DNA of 64,000 bases from Aquabacter sp. L1I39 (GCF_017742835.1 NZ_CP072392.1:263559-327558); one strand, 5' to 3'. Shown: positions 17,368 to 25,387, numbered from the stretch's first letter. Notes: generated from the sequence alone by a model not told the origin. Translations and numbers: made by a program.

Positions 17368-18363
17368 ATGACTTTGCAGACGCCTCTCATACAGTCCCTC
17401 GACTTGACGGTTCCGATCATCCTGGCGCCGATGGCTGGCATTGCGGGCGGCGCTCTGGCGGTGGCGGTATCCGGGGCGGGCGGCCTCGGCCTTATCGGCG
17501 GCGGCTATGGCGATCGCGGCTGGATCGAACGCGAGTTCGAGATTGCTGGCGGGGAGAGGATTGGAATCGGGTTCATCACCTGGGCGCTTGCCCGCCAGCC
17601 TGAGCTTCTTTCGTTAGCGTTGGAGCGCGGTCCGCGCGCGGTTCTCCTTTCTTTTGGCGACCTGCGTCCATTCGCGCCGTCGATCGCCAGGGCCGGCATC
17701 CCGCTCATCGCTCAAGTCCAAACGGTCGAGGACGCGCGCATCGCTGTCGGTGAGGGCGCAACGATCATAGTCGCGCAGGGAACGGAAGCTGGCGGGCATA
17801 GCGGCGAGCGCGCGACAATGGCGCTCGTTCCAGCCGTCGTGGATGCGGTTGCGCCTGTCCCTGTCATTGCCGCCGGCGGCATTGCCGATGGTCGTGGCTT
17901 GGCGGCGGCGTTGATGCTGGGGGCTGCAGGCGTCCTCTGCGGCACCGTATTTTACGCCGCCGCGGAATCGCTGGCGCACCAGAACGCCAAGAAGCGAGTG
18001 GTCGAGGCTTCGGGCGATCATACGGTCAAGGGAAGTGTGTTCGATGTCGTGCGCGGGTATGACTGGCCCACCCCTTGGGCGATCCGCACGCTGCGCAATG
18101 CCTTCTATGACCGCTGGTCCCGCGATCTTGACGACGTACGCCGAACGCCTGGTCCCCACCGGAAGAGCTATTCCGACGCACAGGATCGGGGCAATGTCGA
18201 GGTGGCGGCAGTCATCGTCGGCGAGGCGGTTGATCTTGTGCGCACGATCGAGCCAGCATCGGCGCTAGTCGAGCGCGTCCTGACCGAAGCGTCGGACTGC
18301 TTGGCGAATGGCGCAAAGCTGCTTGACCTCTCTCACCGTGGCAATCGACGGTCGGGTCTATAG
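17368..18363 (+). CDS. Nitronate monooxygenase (2-nitropropane dioxygenase family)
   Basis: A 331-residue FMN-dependent TIM-barrel enzyme. PIILAPMAGIAGGALAVAVS begins the barrel (flavin contact), AQGTEAGGHSG carries the conserved HxG catalytic region, and PVIAAGGIADGRGLAAALMLGAAGVLCGT holds the phosphate-binding strand-loop-helix. It oxidises alkyl nitronates or acts on related enolates. The frame is open upstream to 17311; ATG 17368 is preferred because it matches the family start and lies just after the tautomerase stop. Confidence 0.9.
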   Translation: MTLQTPLIQSLDLTVPIILAPMAGIAGGALAVAVSGAGGLGLIGGGYGDRGWIEREFEIAGGERIGIGFITWALARQPELLSLALERGPRAVLLSFGDLRPFAPSIARAGIPLIAQVQTVEDARIAVGEGATIIVAQGTEAGGHSGERATMALVPAVVDAVAPVPVIAAGGIADGRGLAAALMLGAAGVLCGTVFYAAAESLAHQNAKKRVVEASGDHTVKGSVFDVVRGYDWPTPWAIRTLRNAFYDRWSRDLDDVRRTPGPHRKSYSDAQDRGNVEVAAVIVGEAVDLVRTIEPASALVERVLTEASDCLANGAKLLDLSHRGNRRSGL

Positions 18364-18411
18364 CGTGACCGAACGTATGGGATGACGCCTGTTCACCCCC
18401 TCGGGAGGAAA

Positions 18412-18470
18412 ATGAGGACGTAGAATAAATTCATCGGTCTCGATGTTCACAAGGATACGATTGCCGTGCC
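18412..18470 (+). pseudogene. IS110-family transposase, 5' relic
   Basis: After GGGAGGAAA, an ATG is followed by a TAG as fourth codon and then NKFIGLDVHKDTIAV, the hallmark N terminus of IS110/IS1111 DEDD transposases (IGLDVHKDT). The similarity ends within a few codons. The in-frame stop and the missing body show it is inactive. Confidence 0.75.
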
Positions 18471-18596
18471 GATGTGGCCGAGGCGTTCGTGGCTGCGCTA
18501 TGCCACCCCAACACCTCGCGGACGACCTTCGAGATCGCATGGGGTAAGAGAACAGCGGCAGGATGCCGCCATAGCCGCGCAGCGGAAAGTTTGTAG

Positions 18597-18610
18597 TGGC
18601 GGAGAGGGAG
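18597..18610. repeat. Left attachment repeat of the tRNA-Ser element
   Basis: TGGCGGAGAGGGAG matches 14 of 14 bases with the tRNA-Ser 3' end at 29083-29096 and then diverges. It marks the far end of the 10.5-kb element. Confidence 0.75.
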
Positions 18611-18674
18611 TCCTCAGAACTTTTCGCCTAACGCCTTGTATCAGAACGGAAAAATTTATACCGAATCACAACAA

Positions 18675-18693
18675 CCCTAGCACTGACCCTAGC
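18675..18693. promoter_or_regulatory. Possible integrase arm-type sites (left end)
   Basis: Two direct copies of CCCTAGC start 12 bp apart, 65 bp inside the left attachment repeat. Related CCTAGCCC/CCCTAA repeats occur at 28953-28981 near the right end. Such short direct repeats at both ends fit arm-type integrase or excisionase binding sites. Confidence 0.4.
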
Positions 18694-18811
18694 GAAATGC
18701 TCCGCGTCAGGGCTTTTGCCTATCGCACGGGTGGTCAGGCGGGGCGGTGCGAGGCCATTCTAAAAGCGACTGTAGCACGGCGGCGCAAGTCACGTCTGCC
18801 GCCCCGTTTCG

Positions 18812-19615
18812 TCAGTGCTTCTCGGTCGGGACAAGGTGCAAGAGCCCCTGCCCCTTGGCGCCCTTCCGCTTCAGCGAAGTTGCGATGTGGTTGCGGATGA
18901 TCTCGCCGCCCTGTTCGCGCGTAACCCAATCGGCCGCCGCCTCGCGGGGGAAGCGCCACCGCCGGTAGACGTCGATCTCGGTCGGGGTGCGGAAAGCCGC
19001 CAGCCCGCGCTCCAGGCAGTAGGTCTTGAGGTGACGGGTGATGATCAGCCCCGTCCCGCGCACCCGCGTTTCCGGCCGGATGCCCGCCATGTCCAACACG
19101 TCGCGGGACGTCACGGTCCCGGCAAGATCGAACGTGGGGGCCGCAGCCGACTTCGCCGCACGAAGCTCCTGGGCCAGCCGGCCGATCGTCTCCAGCGCGG
19201 CTTCCATCCCCTCGCGAAGGTCCGCGATCTGCCGCCCCGTGACGGCCTTCACGACGCCGCCGATCCTGCGCAGGATCTCGGCCTCATTGAACGCCGGAAT
19301 GGCGTGGGGGTTAGCGGCCTGCGCAGCAACGTGCGCTTCCAGTTGCTGCCACCGATCGATGATGCGGGCGCGAAGCGTGACGCTATAGCCAGAGACCAAG
19401 ATCAGGCACTCGCGCTTGGGGAGGCGAAAGATCGGATAAGACTGGCCGTTTTGGGGGTTTAGGTGGGTGTCCTCAAAACTGAGGACACCCCCCTTTCCGT
19501 GCAATTCCAACAACATAGAGCGGATGTCGCGCATCACATTGTCATGACGCTTCACGGTCAGTTTCGCGATCTCCACCGAGGACATCGTGAGGGGCTCGCC
19601 GGGCTTTCCGGGCAT
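18812..19615 (-). CDS. Rha-family phage antirepressor/regulatory protein
   Basis: A 267-residue protein (from M at 19615). The N-terminal Rha domain reads EPLTMSSVEIAKLTVKRHDNVMRDIRSML, then a variable tip GVLSFEDTHL, then FRLPKRECLILVSGYSVTLRARIIDRWQQLE. A helical linker follows, and the C-terminal third (SRDVLDMAGIRPETRV, then VTREQGGEIIRNHI) is an antirepressor-type domain. Rha proteins are lytic-switch regulators of temperate phages. The frame is open further up to 19945, with MQEFRNIKDL at 19849 as another possible start; the family normally has about ten residues before TMSS, favouring 19615. The hairpin at 19465-19490 lies within the tip codons. Confidence 0.85.
   Translation of the reverse strand: MPGKPGEPLTMSSVEIAKLTVKRHDNVMRDIRSMLLELHGKGGVLSFEDTHLNPQNGQSYPIFRLPKRECLILVSGYSVTLRARIIDRWQQLEAHVAAQAANPHAIPAFNEAEILRRIGGVVKAVTGRQIADLREGMEAALETIGRLAQELRAAKSAAAPTFDLAGTVTSRDVLDMAGIRPETRVRGTGLIITRHLKTYCLERGLAAFRTPTEIDVYRRWRFPREAAADWVTREQGGEIIRNHIATSLKRKGAKGQGLLHLVPTEKH
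19465..19490 (-). repeat. Tip hairpin of the intact rha gene
   Basis: GGGTGTCCTC and GAGGACACCC form a perfect 10-bp stem around the loop AAAACT (AGTTTT on the coding strand). It encodes the variable tip of the Rha N-terminal domain, with the Phe codon TTT in the loop. It is the reference member of the hairpin series at 19963-21598. Confidence 0.8.
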
Positions 19616-19818
19616 GATCGACGGAACCGGATTCGCAGCCGCCGCGTCCTCGTGCTTCGGCTCCTCAGCCTTGCGCGACTTGGGCGCTTCCTTGGGCGCG
19701 GTCAGGTCTTCGATCCGGCGCCGCAGGTAGGCAAGTCTTGACCTGGGGAGAAAGTGGCGCGACCACGATCGGGAAGGAGCGCTCGGCCTCGCGTATATCC
19801 ACCAATGGTGGGCGTGCA

Positions 19819-19861
19819 CTAAGTCTTTGATATTGCGAAATTCCTGCATTGCAGGGCTTCT
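19819..19861 (-). repeat. 43-bp duplicated block, copy A
   Basis: Begins CTAAGTCTTTGATA and contains the palindrome CCTGCATTGCAGG. About 38 of 43 bases match copy B at 20722-20764. On the minus strand it could encode MQEFRNIKDL at the head of the long rha frame, or be its promoter/leader. Confidence 0.7.
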
Positions 19862-20028
19862 GCGAAAATAGGCGCACGTCTGGCGATGGTGTCCAACGCT
19901 ATCGGTGCGGGGTTCGTCCACAGACTGTGGGCGGACGAAAACCACTCGGCACTACAGAGGCGCCCCCAAATTTGGGGAGGTGGAAGAGTTCAATGGCGCG
20001 CGTCGAACCATTCGGCCCTGCAATTTGA

Positions 20029-20096
20029 GCAGCGGCTGAAAAGTCAGCCGCTGCCTTTCCTACCTCTGGCAACATCTTCCGCGTGTTGGCGAGGGC
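20029..20096 (-). pseudogene. rha N-terminal relic with a perfect 10-bp hairpin
   Basis: Reads ALANTRKMLPEVGKAAADF on the minus strand, resembling the HVMRDIRKML-E-x-GK helix and tip of Rha. The hairpin at 20029-20054 pairs GCAGCGGCTG with CAGCCGCTGC around AAAAGT, with no mismatch. Confidence 0.65.
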
Positions 20097-20147
20097 ATTC
20101 GGGGCGATGATGGGGTATGCTCAAAACTGAGCACACCCCCTAACCGA

Positions 20148-20279
20148 GCTGTCCCGATAGCTGCCCCCAAAATCGGGGCCAGCGATATTCCCACTCTCTT
20201 CCAAAATGTTGCGGATGTCCCGCATCACATGGTCATGACCGCTTCTCGGTCAGTTTTGAGATCCCCTCGGCTTCATGAC
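20148..20279 (-). pseudogene. rha N-terminal relic, best preserved, with one frameshift
   Basis: Minus strand reads EGISKLTEKR, then after a one-base insertion HDHVMRDIRNILEESG, then DFGGSYRDSS. This is a textbook Rha N terminus (I-x-x-LT-x-KRHDHVMRDIR). The hairpin at 20160-20183 spans the PDFGGS codons with eight pairs and one mismatch. Confidence 0.75.
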
Positions 20280-20303
20280 CGTCTCCTCAAAATAAGGAGA
20301 CGG
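20279..20303 (-). repeat. Tip hairpin with 9-bp perfect stem
   Basis: CCGTCTCCT pairs with AGGAGACGG around a 7-nt loop CAAAATA. The minus strand codes PSPYFEET, a Rha-like tip detached from its helix. Confidence 0.7.
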
Positions 20304-20361
20304 ATGGCCGAGAGCCCTTCGACGGGATGGGCGTTCCGCCCTTGGGATTGGGTCTGGGGAT

Positions 20362-20429
20362 CGTCCCTCCAAAATTGGAGAGACGTTCCTCTCCGTGCAA
20401 TTCCAACAACATAGCGCGAATATCGCGCC
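20362..20429 (-). pseudogene. rha N-terminal relic (RDIRAMLLELHG ... FGGT)
   Basis: The minus strand reads RDIRAMLLELHGEERLSNF then GGT without a frameshift. It is close to the intact gene's RDIRSMLLELHGKGG. Hairpin 20362-20385 has eight pairs and one mismatch around AAAATT. Confidence 0.75.
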
Positions 20430-20721
20430 TCGGGCTTGGTAGCCGTGGGGATTTCCTGAGACTGAGGGAGCCTGGATCTTCCTCCGATGCAGTATGGCGT
20501 TCGGTTCGAACTGGAAGTTAGTGGGCATCGGCGATCAGTGCTGTTGGTGCCGGGTTCATCCGCCGATGGCGGACGGACAAAGCGTCGTCACATAAAGGCG
20601 ATCAGAAAGCGGCAGCGCTGACCATTCGGCGCGGTTCGACGGGTATGCTCAAAACTGAGCACCCCCCAGCGAGCCGGTGCGATCAGGGCAGAGCTCTTGT
20701 CGAAGACATGCATGGCCTAAG

Positions 20722-20764
20722 CTAAGTCTTTGATAACGTGAACTTCCTGCATTGCACGGCTTCT
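20722..20764 (-). repeat. 43-bp duplicated block, copy B
   Basis: About 88% identical to copy A (19819-19861), in the same orientation. On the minus strand a stop codon follows the MQEVHVIKDLA codons, so this copy cannot open a longer frame. It suggests that a whole rha 5' region was duplicated here. Confidence 0.7.
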
Positions 20765-21002
20765 AATGACACCTGCGGGGCAGGCGCGCAATGGTCAGGC
20801 GCACGCACAGCAGCGTGCGCCCTGCAATATCTCGACACCTCAATCTAAAACTGAATTGAGTAAGTCCCCAATGGGGGAACATTCACGGAGCTACGGTTTG
20901 CGAGCCCGCGTGCCTCGCCGCCATCTGGGGAACGGCCTCAAAAGAGAGGCGGTTGAAATCCTCTATGCGAGCGGACGCATTTCGCACGCTAATCTTAGCT
21001 GT

Positions 21003-21096
21003 GGCTGAAAACTGGGCCGCGGCTTTTCCTAGCTCTGCAAACATATTGAGAATCTCCCCCACGACATGCTTGTGCTGCTTTCCGGGCAGCTCGCCC
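21003..21096 (-). pseudogene. rha N-terminal relic (KQHKHVVGEILNM type)
   Basis: Minus strand reads GELPGKQHKHVVGEILNMF and then AELGKAAAQF in one frame. The EHKNV-like helix is typical of another Rha sublineage. Hairpin 20998-21023 has six Watson-Crick pairs, three G-T pairs and one mismatch around AAAACT. Confidence 0.7.
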
Positions 21097-21110
21097 CTCT
21101 CCTCTGCCTC

Positions 21111-21186
21111 ATGACCGTCTGCCCAAAACTGGGCAGACGGTTGTCCCCATGCGATAACATAGATCGAATTTCACGCATCACATGCG
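21111..21186 (-). pseudogene. rha N-terminal relic with a perfect 10-bp hairpin
   Basis: Minus strand reads HVMREIRSMLSHGDNRLPSF then GQTV. The hairpin 21115-21140 pairs CCGTCTGCCC with GGGCAGACGG around AAAACT, the strongest stem in the array, and one further A-T pair extends it. Confidence 0.75.
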
Positions 21187-21399
21187 ATGCCGCTTGCCTG
21201 CAAGTTCCGCAACCCCACCCGCTGCAATACGCTGGTCGGGCAGGTCTTAGCTGCTCGGGTGGCGGGAGCCGAGAAGGGACCGCTTCCCAGTCCTGGGGCG
21301 GGGGCTCTCAAGCATAACGCCCCCCTCTCACGTCTTTCGAGGTGTGTGGTGGCTGAGGACGCCTGCCGACCCAGTGCGCCCGGCCCCGTTGTCCAAGGC

Positions 21400-21484
21400 G
21401 GCATTGTGTCCCACCGACGGTGGAAGTTCAGTCTCGCACCGGTTTGCGAGCCGTTTGACAGAACGCTTCACGTGGTCATGGCAC
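21400..21484 (-). pseudogene. Relic of a divergent Rha type (CHDHVKRSVKRLA)
   Basis: Minus strand reads CHDHVKRSVKRLANR then ETELPPS, the pattern of a second Rha subfamily (RHDHVKRSIERLAERGVI-x-LPP). The tip here contains the palindrome CCACC-GAC-GGTGG instead of the AAAACT hairpin. Confidence 0.6.
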
Positions 21485-21739
21485 CCCGACCTATCCCGTT
21501 GCGTAATCTGGCGGTGGAGCGCGGTTCTAGCCAGTCCTCCTTTTTGGGATGCTGGCATCCTACCCGTTCCGCTCCACAACTGTCCTCAATCTTGGGGGAA
21601 GCGGCATTTCGCCAAATAGGTACCGAAAAAGGGAAGTGAGCGACGCGCGGGGGGGGCTTGCCATAGGCCAGCCGGACAGCTTCACTTGCTTAAGCAGAGG
21701 CGTGGGCCGCCTCTGACCAAGCGGCGGGAGCGAACGCGG

Positions 21740-24244
21740 GTGAGCGAACAGATTGTGCAGCGCCTAAATGCACTCATCGTCGAATATCAGGGGCGCGACC
21801 TCAATGAGGCAGATACGCGACACAAGCTGATCGACTTCGTGCTACACGAAACTCTGGCTTGGCCAAAAAACCGCGTAAGCCTCGAGGAACACATCGCCCC
21901 AGGATATGCGGACTATGTCTTGCGCAAGGGGGACGACGACCCGATTATCGTGGTGGAGGCGAAGAAGGAAGGGGTGTATTTCGAAGTGCCGGACTCATTC
22001 AAGCCCGGTGAATTGTCGGCGTATATTCCACTTTCGAAACTCTTGTCTGATAAGAACATCTCTGCGGCAGCGAAGCAGGTTAGGCGATACTGCCAAGACA
22101 TCGGTTGCGAGTTCGCCTGCATCACTAACGGCCGTGAATGGATATTTTTTAAAATATTTGAGCGCGGAAAGCGCTGGGAAACCCTAAACGCCTTCGTGGC
22201 GCGCGAGATTTCGTTCTTCTCGATCGAGTACACGAAAGCGTATAACGCCTTTTCATACAACGCGATTACAAGCAAACTTTCACTCCCCACCTTACTCACC
22301 AGCGGCGATCAAAAAGATAGAAATATTTTTTACGCGAAAGATCGCATTCCATCTTATTCTCATGCCATTACTGCAAACAAGTTAGCCAAAACTCTTCGGC
22401 CTATCGTCAATCATTACTTCGGAGTTATTGGAGATAATGACGTCGACTTCATGAACAAGTGCTATGTCTCGCACCGGGATTACCATCACAGCTTTGATGG
22501 GATGCGAACGCTTATAGAAGACTCGCTCACTCCCTATTTCGCCGATTACGGCGTCCGACAATTGGACGACACGGGAAAGGGAGGCCGCCTCGGCGGGCGG
22601 CTAACCAAGAATATCAAGAAGGGGCGGAAGGGAGAGGTCCTTGTACTCTTCGGCGGCAAGGGAGCCGGCAAGTCGACCTTTGTTAAACGGCTGCTGCATC
22701 ACAACCCGCCGCGGTGGCTTAAGGATCATGCGGTCATAGCTATAATCGACCTGCTCAACACCCCGGAAGACCTGGGCGTCATCCGGCAGACGATCTGGAG
22801 CACGCTGGTCAGGAGCCTAGATGTTGAGAACTTTCTGAGCGCCGAGCGCGCTGTACTGCTTGAGAAGCTGTTCCACGATCGCTTCGAGGTCGCAAACCGT
22901 CAGCAGCTCGCGGGCCTATCGAAGGCGTCAGAACACTACAACTCCAAGCTCAATGCGCTAGTCGAACATTGGAAAGTCGACCTCCCCTACTGCGCCAAGC
23001 GCCTAGTCGAGTATTGGAAGTCCCAGGACACTGGCATCATCGTTGTTGTGGATAACACAGATCAATATTCTGGCGATATACAGGATTTTTGCTTTTCATC
23101 GGCGCAAGAGATTGCCGACGAACTGGAATGCGTAACGCTCATCTCGATGCGGGAGGAGCGGTTCTACAACTCTAAAATTCACGGTCTGTTGGACGCTTTC
23201 CAGAACGCCGGCTTCCATATCAGCTCGCCCAAGCCCGCGGAAGTGTTCAAGAAGCGGCTTGAGTACACTGCCGACATACTAACCTCCCCTACTGTTCGGC
23301 AAGATATCGACGACGTCGAGGACATCAAGTTAATGGACGAATGCGCCCAGTATCTCCGCATTGTCTCTCGTGAGTTCAATAACGACCGGTCGCCGCTGAA
23401 CAATTTCCTTACAGCGTGTGCGCACGGCGACACTCGATTGTCGCTCGACCTATTTAGGAGCTTTTTGCTGTCGGGTTACACGAATGTCGAGGAGATGCTG
23501 AGCGCCGGTCAGTGGAACTTCCTAATCCATCAGGTGATTAAGCCGGTGATGATCCCCACCAGATACTTTTATGACGAACTGCTCAGCGACATTCCAAACA
23601 TCTACCAGTTGCGAAACGCGCGTCATGGGTCCCACTTTACATCATTGAGGATATTAAGAAAGCTAGCAAAGAGTTTCGACAACGGCGTCGCTTCTTACGT
23701 ACCAATCGCTGTTCTGAAAGCTTATTTTTCCGAGACCTTCAATATGCTCGAAGATTTTACGAGCAATCTTGACATGTTGCTTAAGCACGGATTTGTCGAA
23801 TCAAATAATCGAATCGACCATTATGCGGATGAGGTAGATAGTTTAAAGATTACAGGATATGGACTCTATATATACAGAGAGCTTGCCTACATATTTTCCT
23901 ACTTGGATTTGGTGTGCGTCGATACCGGAGTATTCGACGAGAGTGTCGCTAATCTGCTCGTGCAAGCTGCGAACAAGGAGTATGCTCAGTTCGAAAGGGC
24001 CGACCGCATGGGCCGCATTAGGACGCGCCTGGAACGAGTTGAGCACTTCATTCGATACCTCCAGGCAGAAGAGGCGGCGGAACGTGAACGCTACTCGCTC
24101 GGGATGGCCGAGGAGGAGATGTTTACACACCAATGCGCCCAGAACTTTGCGAGTGAAAGCAAGCGCGTTATGGAAAGCGCTCAGAAGCAGGGCGTTAGGC
24201 GACGTGGAAGGGCGTTTCAACCCGAACGGTCGATAACGCGATAA
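21740..24244 (+). CDS. PD-(D/E)XK nuclease fused to a P-loop NTPase, probable anti-phage protein
   Basis: An 834-residue protein. Residues about 1-150 resemble the N-terminal nuclease of type I restriction HsdR subunits: EADTRHKLIDFVL, then the Asp in ADYVL (about 58), then VVEAKKEG with the E-x-K pair (about 73-75). A P-loop NTPase follows: Walker A FGGKGAGKST (about 304-313), Walker B IIVVVDNTDQ (about 433-442), and LISMREERF as sensor/arginine segment. The C-terminal 350 residues are helical with no family I recognise. GTG 21740 has GGGAG nine bases upstream; TTG 21686 would add 18 basic residues. GC content is visibly lower than in flanking core genes, indicating transfer. No methylase or specificity gene is near, so it is not a classical type I restriction system. 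Confidence 0.8.
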   Translation: MSEQIVQRLNALIVEYQGRDLNEADTRHKLIDFVLHETLAWPKNRVSLEEHIAPGYADYVLRKGDDDPIIVVEAKKEGVYFEVPDSFKPGELSAYIPLSKLLSDKNISAAAKQVRRYCQDIGCEFACITNGREWIFFKIFERGKRWETLNAFVAREISFFSIEYTKAYNAFSYNAITSKLSLPTLLTSGDQKDRNIFYAKDRIPSYSHAITANKLAKTLRPIVNHYFGVIGDNDVDFMNKCYVSHRDYHHSFDGMRTLIEDSLTPYFADYGVRQLDDTGKGGRLGGRLTKNIKKGRKGEVLVLFGGKGAGKSTFVKRLLHHNPPRWLKDHAVIAIIDLLNTPEDLGVIRQTIWSTLVRSLDVENFLSAERAVLLEKLFHDRFEVANRQQLAGLSKASEHYNSKLNALVEHWKVDLPYCAKRLVEYWKSQDTGIIVVVDNTDQYSGDIQDFCFSSAQEIADELECVTLISMREERFYNSKIHGLLDAFQNAGFHISSPKPAEVFKKRLEYTADILTSPTVRQDIDDVEDIKLMDECAQYLRIVSREFNNDRSPLNNFLTACAHGDTRLSLDLFRSFLLSGYTNVEEMLSAGQWNFLIHQVIKPVMIPTRYFYDELLSDIPNIYQLRNARHGSHFTSLRILRKLAKSFDNGVASYVPIAVLKAYFSETFNMLEDFTSNLDMLLKHGFVESNNRIDHYADEVDSLKITGYGLYIYRELAYIFSYLDLVCVDTGVFDESVANLLVQAANKEYAQFERADRMGRIRTRLERVEHFIRYLQAEEAAERERYSLGMAEEEMFTHQCAQNFASESKRVMESAQKQGVRRRGRAFQPERSITR

Positions 24245-24460
24245 ACCTCATCGCCCGCAACGCGTGTAGGCAATAAGCCGATCCCGCAATCAGAAAGAGA
24301 TAGCGCGCAGATCTGTACATTTTTAACCCCGCATAATTGAGCGCGCCGCGCCCTTTAGTTCCCCAATGTGTCAATTCGAGAGGTCAAATGCCAAAGGGTG
24401 TTGGTCGACCTGGCGGGAATTATCGGCCGGGGAGTGGCCCCCGTCTCCCCGGCGCCTATG

Positions 24461-25387
24461 TCACGCAGCGTTGGAGATGGGGGCCTGCACCGGCACCAAC
24501 TCGGTCAGGGTATGATCGGGCTCGGCCGCAACCTCGTGCGTGTCGCGCTCTGCCTGAAGCTCGGTGAGGCGGTTCAGAACGTAACCGGCGTCCGAAAACG
24601 TCACGCTGCGCCAGTAGGGGGCATCGTCAGCAGAGAGCCCGGGCAGTTCGATGCGGCAGAGACGCTCACCGCTCACGCCGATCTTCTCGCGAATATAGGT
24701 GACTTCGCGAAACGTCTTCTTTTCAAATTCGTCGTAGTGAGGCGGCGCCTTCTTATCGGCGCGTTCGATTTCGCGCCGGCCTTTCCCGCCACCAAGGTCC
24801 TCGATGTTCGACTGGTCGGGATGCGGGCGGTCATGATCGCGCAGGCACCACAGGTCCAGAAGCTTTTCGCTGAGGATGCGACGCGGCTCGTAGGGGCGGT
24901 CGCGGACGGCGGCCTCAACGGGCGGAAGAGGCAAGGCGCCCGAGGGCAGGTAGGCATTCACGCGGTCGGCCAGCGCGTCCGCCTCTGCAATGGTGGCGAT
25001 CAGGTCCACCAACTTGGCGGCGAGCTTGGGATAACGCTCACGGAGCTTCTTCTGAGCGGCCTCACTGACGCGGGCGGCCTCAGCATAGGCCGCCTGCCGC
25101 GCGGCTTCGGCTTCCTTCTCTGCCTTTTCGGCCGCACGCTTGCGAAGAAGCGCGAGTGCGGTCTCCATGTCCTCGATCTCATTGCGCGTGCGCATAATGA
25201 GATTCCGATGATTGATGCGCTCCTCATCGCCACGCATCAAGGCCGCGGGCATCTCTTCTTCGAGCGTGAAGAGCTTGGTGCGAGCACCCTGAATGGCGGC
25301 TTCAATCTCGCGTTCCCCGGCGATCAACTGAGACTCGGTCGCTTTGTTGGAGCGCATGAGGGTGGAGAACTTCTCAAAGATCGACAT
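24461..25387 (-). CDS. Unrecognised coiled-coil protein
   Basis: I do not recognise a family. The 308-residue protein has a long charged helix (about residues 15-125) with Glu/Ala/Lys/Arg heptad-like pattern, for example KRAAEKAEKEAEAARQAAY, likely a coiled coil. A polar middle (DRPHPDQSNIEDL) and a C-terminal section with possible beta structure (YWRSVTFSDAGYVLNRLTEL) follow. No signal peptide or membrane segment. GAGGTG lies eight bases before the ATG. It is the last of three minus-strand genes after the terminator at 27212-27249 and is convergent with the nuclease-NTPase. Confidence 0.7.
   Translation of the reverse strand: MSIFEKFSTLMRSNKATESQLIAGEREIEAAIQGARTKLFTLEEEMPAALMRGDEERINHRNLIMRTRNEIEDMETALALLRKRAAEKAEKEAEAARQAAYAEAARVSEAAQKKLRERYPKLAAKLVDLIATIAEADALADRVNAYLPSGALPLPPVEAAVRDRPYEPRRILSEKLLDLWCLRDHDRPHPDQSNIEDLGGGKGRREIERADKKAPPHYDEFEKKTFREVTYIREKIGVSGERLCRIELPGLSADDAPYWRSVTFSDAGYVLNRLTELQAERDTHEVAAEPDHTLTELVPVQAPISNAA

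Larger units (their letters stand above)
18364..18811. other. Relic-rich stretch: IS110 fragment, att site and integrase arm sites
   Basis: No intact gene. It contains a broken IS110-type transposase start (18412-18470), the attachment repeat at 18597-18610, and two CCCTAGC repeats at 18675-18693. The remainder is featureless to me. Confidence 0.5.
19940..21640 (-). repeat. Array of about eleven decayed rha N-terminal fragments with tip hairpins
   Basis: No intact gene lies here. Minus-strand reading shows repeated pieces of the Rha N-terminal domain (patterns like HVMRDIR-x-ML and FGGSYRDS) in various states of frameshift, all in the orientation of the intact rha gene just downstream. Tip hairpins, usually with a 6-nt AAAACT-like loop (seven nt in one), lie at 19963-19978, 20029-20054, 20112-20139, 20160-20183, 20279-20303, 20362-20385, 20641-20666, 20839-20860, 20998-21023, 21115-21140 and, weakly, 21583-21598. 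Stem sequences differ between copies yet mostly remain paired. Spacing is irregular, from about 50 to 470 bp. Confidence 0.75.

Noticed and set aside
19940..21640. CRISPR array or integron attC array
   Set aside because: The hairpins are irregularly spaced, have different stem sequences and lie in recognisable rha codons; there are no constant repeats with unique spacers and no integron integrase or attC core.
21740..24244. Classical type I restriction subunit HsdR
   Set aside because: Lacks the helicase motor motifs of HsdR, has a different P-loop domain, and no hsdM or hsdS is adjacent.
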